A DNA stretch of 64,000 nt from Paenibacillus sp. HWE-109 (GTDB lineage Bacteria > Bacillota > Bacilli > Paenibacillales > NBRC-103111): positions 7,676,501-7,740,500 of the forward strand of contig NZ_CP091881.1 in NCBI RefSeq assembly GCF_022163125.1. The letters are read 5' to 3'. Shown here piece after piece: positions 59,710-64,000 of this stretch; within the stretch, counting starts at the first letter, position 1; the number at the start of each line of letters is the position of its first letter. Position numbers and translations under genes: made by a program. The notes under the pieces were generated by a model. That model was not told the origin of the DNA. It worked only from the letters and a program-made list of their open reading frames with translations, and ran no database searches.

Positions 59710-60417
59710 ATGAATTCGAAGATGTCTTTTCAACCATTGAATCGGCCCAAGCTGGTGGATGATGTTGTGAATCAATTGCAGAAGAAGATCTCCGAAGGCG
59801 ATATTAAGCCTGGAGAGAAGATTCCAACGGAACCCGAGCTTATGCAGCAATTCGGTGTTGGCCGCTCAACCATCCGCGAAGCGGTTAGGGTGCTTGTCCA
59901 TGCAGGTCTGCTTGAGAAGAAGCAGGGCTTCGGTACTTTTTTGACAGCCCAGACGGGGGTGCAGGAACCGCTGGACCATCGGCTGCGCAGAGCCGAGATT
60001 CTGGAGGTTTATGAGGTCAGGCGGATGCTGGAACTGGAGATATCCCGATTGGCTGCCGAGCGCCGCGACGAGCATGATTTGGAGCAGATGCGCCGCGCAC
60101 TTGATCAACGGTTGGAAGCGTTGGAGAAAGGGGACATCAGCACGTATCTGAGCTCCGACGTGAAGTTTCATTTGTCCATTGCGATCGCCAGCAAAAACAG
60201 CGTTGTCATCGACCTGTATCGCTCTTTTACATCCGTTTTGCTGGAGACATCGCATAAATTGGTGAGCGTTCAAACAGTTCACGACCCGCAGCATCTGTTT
60301 CATGAGAGCATGTATCAAGCGATTAAAGACAAGGATGTAGCGGCAGCGGAGCAATGGACTAGGCAAAACCTAGAAGAAACGGTCAGCCAGCTTCGCAAAG
60401 TACTTAACCAGGAGTAG
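59710..60417 (+). CDS. GntR-family regulator, FadR/FCD subfamily
   Basis: 235 residues. An N-terminal winged helix (about 10-75; KPGEKIPTEPELMQQFGVGRSTIREAVRVLVHAGLLEKKQGFGTFL) and a C-terminal all-helical FCD ligand domain (about 90-225) with VRRMLELEISRLAA and the metal-binding-type His residues in VKFHLSIAIAS and HESMYQAI. ATG 59710 follows AGGAGATG. Located upstream of an MFS exporter (58-nt gap), so it probably controls that gene in response to a small acid or drug-like ligand. Confidence 0.92.
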   Translation: MNSKMSFQPLNRPKLVDDVVNQLQKKISEGDIKPGEKIPTEPELMQQFGVGRSTIREAVRVLVHAGLLEKKQGFGTFLTAQTGVQEPLDHRLRRAEILEVYEVRRMLELEISRLAAERRDEHDLEQMRRALDQRLEALEKGDISTYLSSDVKFHLSIAIASKNSVVIDLYRSFTSVLLETSHKLVSVQTVHDPQHLFHESMYQAIKDKDVAAAEQWTRQNLEETVSQLRKVLNQE

Positions 60418-60475
60418 CTCGACTCTCCTATCATTTCAAACGTCAGATGATATGACGAAAGGGGTTTGTTCTCAC

Positions 60476-61705
60476 ATGTCCGATTCAAGTATCGCTCGCA
60501 ACCAAACGGTTTACGCCATCTTATTTTCTATCAGTTTGGTGCATTTATTGAATGATGCCATTCAGTCTGTTATTCCAGCTGTCTTCCCGATCCTTCACGA
60601 ATCCTTGCACCTCAGCTTTAGTCAAATCGGTTGGATCGCCTTTACGTTGAATGTGACGGCTTCCTTGTTCCAGCCCTTGATTGGTCTGTATACAGATGCC
60701 AAACCTAAGCCTTTTTTGCTGCCCGCTGGTGTATTCTTCTCGCTGATCGGTGTGATTGTTCTAGCTGTGGCTTCCTCGTTCACACAGATCATTATAGCGG
60801 TTATTCTCGTCGGACTAGGCTCCTCCGTTCTCCATCCTGAAGCGTCGCGGGTTGCTTATTTGGCTGCCGGACCCCGCCGGGGACTCGCCCAGTCGATCTT
60901 CCAAACTGGCGGCAACATCGGGCAGGCACTAGCCCCTATATTTACGGCACTGATCTTCGTGCCCTTCGGACAGTTCGGCATTATTTGGTTTTCATTTGTG
61001 GCTGCTGCCGGTATTATCGTTCAATTTTTCGTGGCCAAATGGTATCGCAAGATGGGAGCTCGTCCTGCCAAATCCAAATCCACAGGTGTTGTCAAAAAGC
61101 AACTCCCTCGCAAAATGGTTGCCTATGCCATCACGATTTTAATTATGTTATTATTTTCTAAATTCGTTTACGTTGCTAGCATGACAGGGTTTTATGCCTT
61201 CTATTTAATTGAACACAGCCAACTTTCGGTTGAAAAAGCACAGCTCTTCATTTTCACGCTGTTGGCAGCTGGAGCCGTAGGCACCTTCATGGGAGGCCCG
61301 CTGGCAGATCGTTTCGGCAGGCGGAATATGATCTGGTTCTCGATCCTTGGAACGGCACCGTTCTCCTTGCTGCTGCCCTACGCTAATTTGTTCTGGGCAG
61401 GTGTGCTTTGTGCATGTATTGGTTTTATTTTGTTATCCGGCTTCTCGGTTATTGTCGTGTATGCGCAAGAATTGCTGCCTGGCAAGGTGGGGACGGTGTC
61501 GGGTCTGTTTTTCGGCTTAGCTTTTGGCTTAGGCGGGATTGGATCGGCTGTGCTTGGCACGTTGGCGGACGCAACCAGCATTTCTTTCGTCATTAAACTG
61601 TGTGCTTTCCTGCCGTTAATCGGACTGTTGGCGGTATTCCTTCCAACTGATAAAAAGCTGAATCTGCAAGAAGCTGAACTGCCGCAAGCAACCGTTAGCG
61701 CCTAA
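60476..61705 (+). CDS. MFS transporter, fosmidomycin-resistance (Fsr) type
   Basis: 409 residues from ATG 60476; an ATG at 60452 is less likely since AAAGGGG lies between. Twelve membrane segments. Early pattern LVHLLNDAIQSVIPAVFPILHESLHLSFSQIGWIAFTLNVTASLFQPLIGLYTD and GLGSSVLHPEASRVAYLAAG are Fsr hallmarks. Should export a small hydrophilic compound by proton antiport. Sits between the GntR regulator and an ATPase gene and is probably cotranscribed with both. Confidence 0.9.
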   Translation: MSDSSIARNQTVYAILFSISLVHLLNDAIQSVIPAVFPILHESLHLSFSQIGWIAFTLNVTASLFQPLIGLYTDAKPKPFLLPAGVFFSLIGVIVLAVASSFTQIIIAVILVGLGSSVLHPEASRVAYLAAGPRRGLAQSIFQTGGNIGQALAPIFTALIFVPFGQFGIIWFSFVAAAGIIVQFFVAKWYRKMGARPAKSKSTGVVKKQLPRKMVAYAITILIMLLFSKFVYVASMTGFYAFYLIEHSQLSVEKAQLFIFTLLAAGAVGTFMGGPLADRFGRRNMIWFSILGTAPFSLLLPYANLFWAGVLCACIGFILLSGFSVIVVYAQELLPGKVGTVSGLFFGLAFGLGGIGSAVLGTLADATSISFVIKLCAFLPLIGLLAVFLPTDKKLNLQEAELPQATVSA

Positions 61706-61726
61706 TATGCGAAGGAGAGAACCGCT

Positions 61727-62515
61727 ATGCTTCCCATAATTGAAATGAACAAAGTCTCTTGGTTCCGCGAAAATAAAACGATTTTGAACCAAGTCGATTG
61801 GCAGGTATCCCACGGAGAGCATTGGGCTGTGCTGGGGTTGAATGGTTCAGGCAAAACAACGCTGCTCAATATGATTAATGGCTATATCTGGCCGAGTGAA
61901 GGGCATATGTCCGTGTTGGGGCATCCCTTCGGAACGGTAGATTTAAGGGATCTGCGCAAATCGATCGGTTGGGTAAGCTCCTCTTTGCAGGAGAAGTTGT
62001 ACGCCTCTGACAAAACACAGCACGTTGTTATCAGCGGCAAGCATGCTTCCATAGGGCTTTATGAAAAGCCCAGCGAGGAGGACTTCGAACAGGCTAAGCA
62101 GTTGATGCAGCGTCTATCCTGCTTCCATTTATACGATCGCACGTACCAGTCCTGCTCCCAAGGGGAGAAGCAGAAGGTGCTGATTGCCAGAGCATTAATG
62201 GCTGCGCCCAAATTGTTGATTTTGGATGAGGCGACGAATGGTCTCGATTTTCTATCGCGGGAAGCTTTGTTGGCGAGTGTAAATGAGCTGGCTCAAGGTC
62301 CGGATGCTCCTACTTTGCTATTCGTGACGCACCATATTGAAGAAATTCTTCCGGTCTTTAATCAATCGTTGTTGATTCGCCGCGGCGAGGTGTTTGCCAA
62401 AGGGGCTTCACGTGATGTGTTGACAAGCGAGGGCTTGTCGTCCTTTTTTGAGACACAGGTTGAGGTGAATTGGCAGAGTGAGCGTCCATGGCTTTCCATT
62501 CCGAATAAGGCTTGA
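61727..62515 (+). CDS. ABC ATPase, YlmA/ModF-like
   Basis: 262 residues. Walker A GLNGSGKTT, signature C-S-Q-G-E-K-Q-K-V-L-I-A-R-A-L (variant of LSGGQ), Walker B LLILDEATNGLD and switch VTHHIEEI. The pattern resembles B. subtilis YlmA and the ModF group, ATPases without dedicated permeases. No membrane partner is nearby apart from the MFS exporter, which does not use an ATPase. Possible roles are with a permease elsewhere or in the cytoplasm. Confidence 0.85.
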   Translation: MLPIIEMNKVSWFRENKTILNQVDWQVSHGEHWAVLGLNGSGKTTLLNMINGYIWPSEGHMSVLGHPFGTVDLRDLRKSIGWVSSSLQEKLYASDKTQHVVISGKHASIGLYEKPSEEDFEQAKQLMQRLSCFHLYDRTYQSCSQGEKQKVLIARALMAAPKLLILDEATNGLDFLSREALLASVNELAQGPDAPTLLFVTHHIEEILPVFNQSLLIRRGEVFAKGASRDVLTSEGLSSFFETQVEVNWQSERPWLSIPNKA

Positions 62516-62585
62516 ATAAGGTTTGCACAAGGCAAGAGGTCGTGCAACAATAGAGGAAGATCAAGTTGAAGGAGTGGAAAGAAAC

Positions 62586-63161
62586 ATGGATATAAAAGAA
62601 GCGATTCGCGATCGACGCAGCATGGGGAAGGTGAAGCAGGAATCCATCGACAAGGCGTTGATCGAAGAAATTCTGGAGGCAGGCACATGGGCGCCCAACC
62701 ATTGCCATACAGAGCCATGGCGCTTCTGGGTCTTGACGGGAGATGGCAGAGGTTTGCTCGGCCAAGGATATGCCGCAGTGGCATTAGCTGAAGCGGACCC
62801 GGCGCTCACAGAGGACGAACTTGCGAAGCTGAAAAGCATCAGCGAGAAGAAAGCGTTCCGTGCTCCCGTTGTTATCGCAGTTGCGGTTACACCGTCAGAA
62901 ACGCCAATCATTCCTGTTATTGAGGAATACGGAGCTGCACATGCTGCGGTACAGAATATGTTGTTAACCGCTCACGCCTTGGGCCTCGGAGCGATCTGGC
63001 GGTCAGGTGCCCCAATGTATCATGCCAAAATGAAAGAGACGTTCGGTCTCGCCCACCAGGAGGAACTTGTCGCTCTGATCTATCTCGGTTATCCAGATGT
63101 GGATGCTCCCACATCGAAGCGCGTGCCGTTCGCCGAGAAGACGATCTGGGTGAGTGAATAG
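62586..63161 (+). CDS. Nitroreductase-family flavoprotein (YdjA-like)
   Basis: 191 residues from ATG 62586 (AAGGAG upstream). FMN-binding I-R-D-R-R-S near the N-terminus, EAGTWAPNHCHTEPWRFWVL, and HALGLGAIWRSG. The short form is typical of YdjA/NfrA2-like enzymes that reduce nitro compounds or quinones using NAD(P)H. Probably last gene of the Fsr-ATPase operon, ending at a strong terminator. Confidence 0.9.
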   Translation: MDIKEAIRDRRSMGKVKQESIDKALIEEILEAGTWAPNHCHTEPWRFWVLTGDGRGLLGQGYAAVALAEADPALTEDELAKLKSISEKKAFRAPVVIAVAVTPSETPIIPVIEEYGAAHAAVQNMLLTAHALGLGAIWRSGAPMYHAKMKETFGLAHQEELVALIYLGYPDVDAPTSKRVPFAEKTIWVSE

Positions 63162-63169
63162 CTTACAAA

Positions 63170-63216
63170 AAAAAGACTGTTAATCACGTCGCATGGATGT
63201 GATTAACAGTCTTTTT
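63170..63216. terminator. Bidirectional terminator
   Basis: An 18-bp perfect stem (63170-63187 with 63199-63216), A5 at one end and T5 at the other. Ends both the nitroreductase and psuG transcripts. Confidence 0.93.
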
Positions 63217-63219
63217 GCT

Positions 63220-64000
63220 TTATTTTTTGAGCGCAACCGCAACCTTCGCGGCGGTTTCTGCATTGTGATAAACAAGCGCGATGTTCGTTTCCAAGCTGCG
63301 GCCTTCGGTGAGCTGTTTGATGCGCGCTAGCAGGAATGGCGTGACCTTCTTGCCGGTCACGTTTTGCTCTTTGGCCTCAGTCAGCGCCTGCTGAATGACG
63401 CCTTCGATTTCCAGATGGTTCATCGCGGATTCCGCGGGAACCGGGTTGGCAATGATGGCGCCGCCGGCGATGCCCAGCTCCCACTTCGTGCGGAGCATAG
63501 CTGCCACGTCCGCTGCATCATCAAGGCGGAAGTCTACGCCGTAGCCGCTTTCGCGTGCGTAGAAGGAAGGGAATTCGCTCGTTTGGTAACCAACCACGGG
63601 AACGCCGTGAGTTTCCAAATATTCGAGCGTCCGGCCAATATCAAGAATCGACTTCACGCCTGCGCAGACAACGGCTACGTTCGTCTGTGCCAGCTCGGTC
63701 AAATCGGCGGAGACGTCCATGGATACTTCACCTTCACGGTGAACGCCGCCGATACCGCCCGTTGCGAACACTTCGATGCCCGCAAGCGCTGCGCCAATCA
63801 TCGTAGCTGCTACCGTAGTCGCACCGATCTTGCCAGAGGACAAGATATAGCCGAAGTCGCGGCGGCTGACTTTTTCAACTTGACCATTTGTCGCAAAAGC
63901 TTCAAGCTCTTGCTCATTCAAGCCAATTTTGATCTTGCCGTCCATGATGCCGATCGTTGCCGGGACAGCGCCGTTGTCGCGAATAATTTGTTCCACTTTT
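63220..64000 (-). CDS. psuG: Pseudouridine-5'-phosphate glycosidase, N-terminus outside window
   Basis: The frame enters from the right edge and gives about 260 residues, against about 305 in the family. GAVPATIGIMDGKIKIGLN, the GKIGATTVAATMIGAALAGIEVFATGGIGGVHR core (catalytic and metal site) and GGAIIANPVPAESA are PsuG motifs. The enzyme splits pseudouridine 5'-phosphate to uracil and ribose 5-phosphate. The kinase partner psuK may lie beyond the window. Confidence 0.95.
   Translation of the reverse strand, partial: KVEQIIRDNGAVPATIGIMDGKIKIGLNEQELEAFATNGQVEKVSRRDFGYILSSGKIGATTVAATMIGAALAGIEVFATGGIGGVHREGEVSMDVSADLTELAQTNVAVVCAGVKSILDIGRTLEYLETHGVPVVGYQTSEFPSFYARESGYGVDFRLDDAADVAAMLRTKWELGIAGGAIIANPVPAESAMNHLEIEGVIQQALTEAKEQNVTGKKVTPFLLARIKQLTEGRSLETNIALVYHNAETAAKVAVALKK

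Overview
The window looks like chromosome of a spore-forming, cell-wall-modifying Firmicute of the Paenibacillus type. This is inferred from the rnr-smpB-ssrA order, three S-layer-homology (SLH) proteins, a PdaA spore-cortex deacetylase, a DUF3231 protein, a SasA/RelP-type alarmone synthetase, a ykoEDC thiamine-precursor transporter behind a TPP riboswitch, and strong AGGAGG ribosome sites with frequent GTG/TTG starts. No species is claimed.

Region 1 (1-1441) is the trans-translation locus: the C-terminal tail of RNase R, smpB, and ssrA (tmRNA, tag GKTQNNYALAA).

Region 2 (1378-22150) is the most unusual part. The last bases of tmRNA (CTCACCTCCAT) recur five more times downstream. Each copy has the same geometry: a 13-bp left arm TTGTGGATTTACC, 9 nt, the 11-bp core, 2 nt, and in most copies a right arm that is the reverse complement of the left. 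Each copy is followed at once by an intrinsic-terminator-like hairpin. This reads as a tandem array of integrated units anchored in ssrA. U1 (1389-5195) is a two-gene candidate defence cassette: a DUF262 plus AlbA_2-like protein, and a HEPN plus zinc-ribbon protein. U2 (5196-14675) holds a YtrA-type regulator, a membrane protein, a MalT/LuxR-like regulator and a giant SLH repeat protein. U3 (14676-15308) holds a zinc-ribbon ORF and GC-rich non-coding DNA. U4 (15309-20707) holds a flavoprotein oxidase and a Fur-boxed siderophore lipoprotein with a fused permease. U5 (20708-22150) holds a nitroreductase remnant and an AraC regulator. I see no integrase anywhere in the array.

Region 3 (22.2-42.7 kb) is chromosome-like: a broken alpha/beta hydrolase, a SWIM protein with an altered motif, a secreted cyclophilin, a collagen-like protein, an SLH/Big protein, several small secreted or membrane proteins, a SasA-like (p)ppGpp synthetase, a very large transporter-HEAT-cyclic-nucleotide fusion, pdaA, a PrsA-like foldase, the trxB-trxA-tpx thiol/peroxide operon, and a putative regulator coupled to a 37-residue membrane peptide.

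Region 4 (42.8-64 kb) carries manganese catalase, a UvrD-type helicase, a YihY membrane protein, uvsE, a Fur-controlled siderophore ATPase with a FhuF-like reductase, pyruvate kinase, an AraC regulator, a DUF3105 protein, a chemoreceptor, the TPP riboswitch with ykoE-ykoD-ykoC, another SLH protein, a FadR-type regulator, a fosmidomycin-resistance-like exporter, a YlmA-like ATPase, a nitroreductase, and the 3' part of psuG. The ATPase at 48.2 kb may energise the ATPase-less siderophore permease of unit U4, since both promoters carry Fur boxes.
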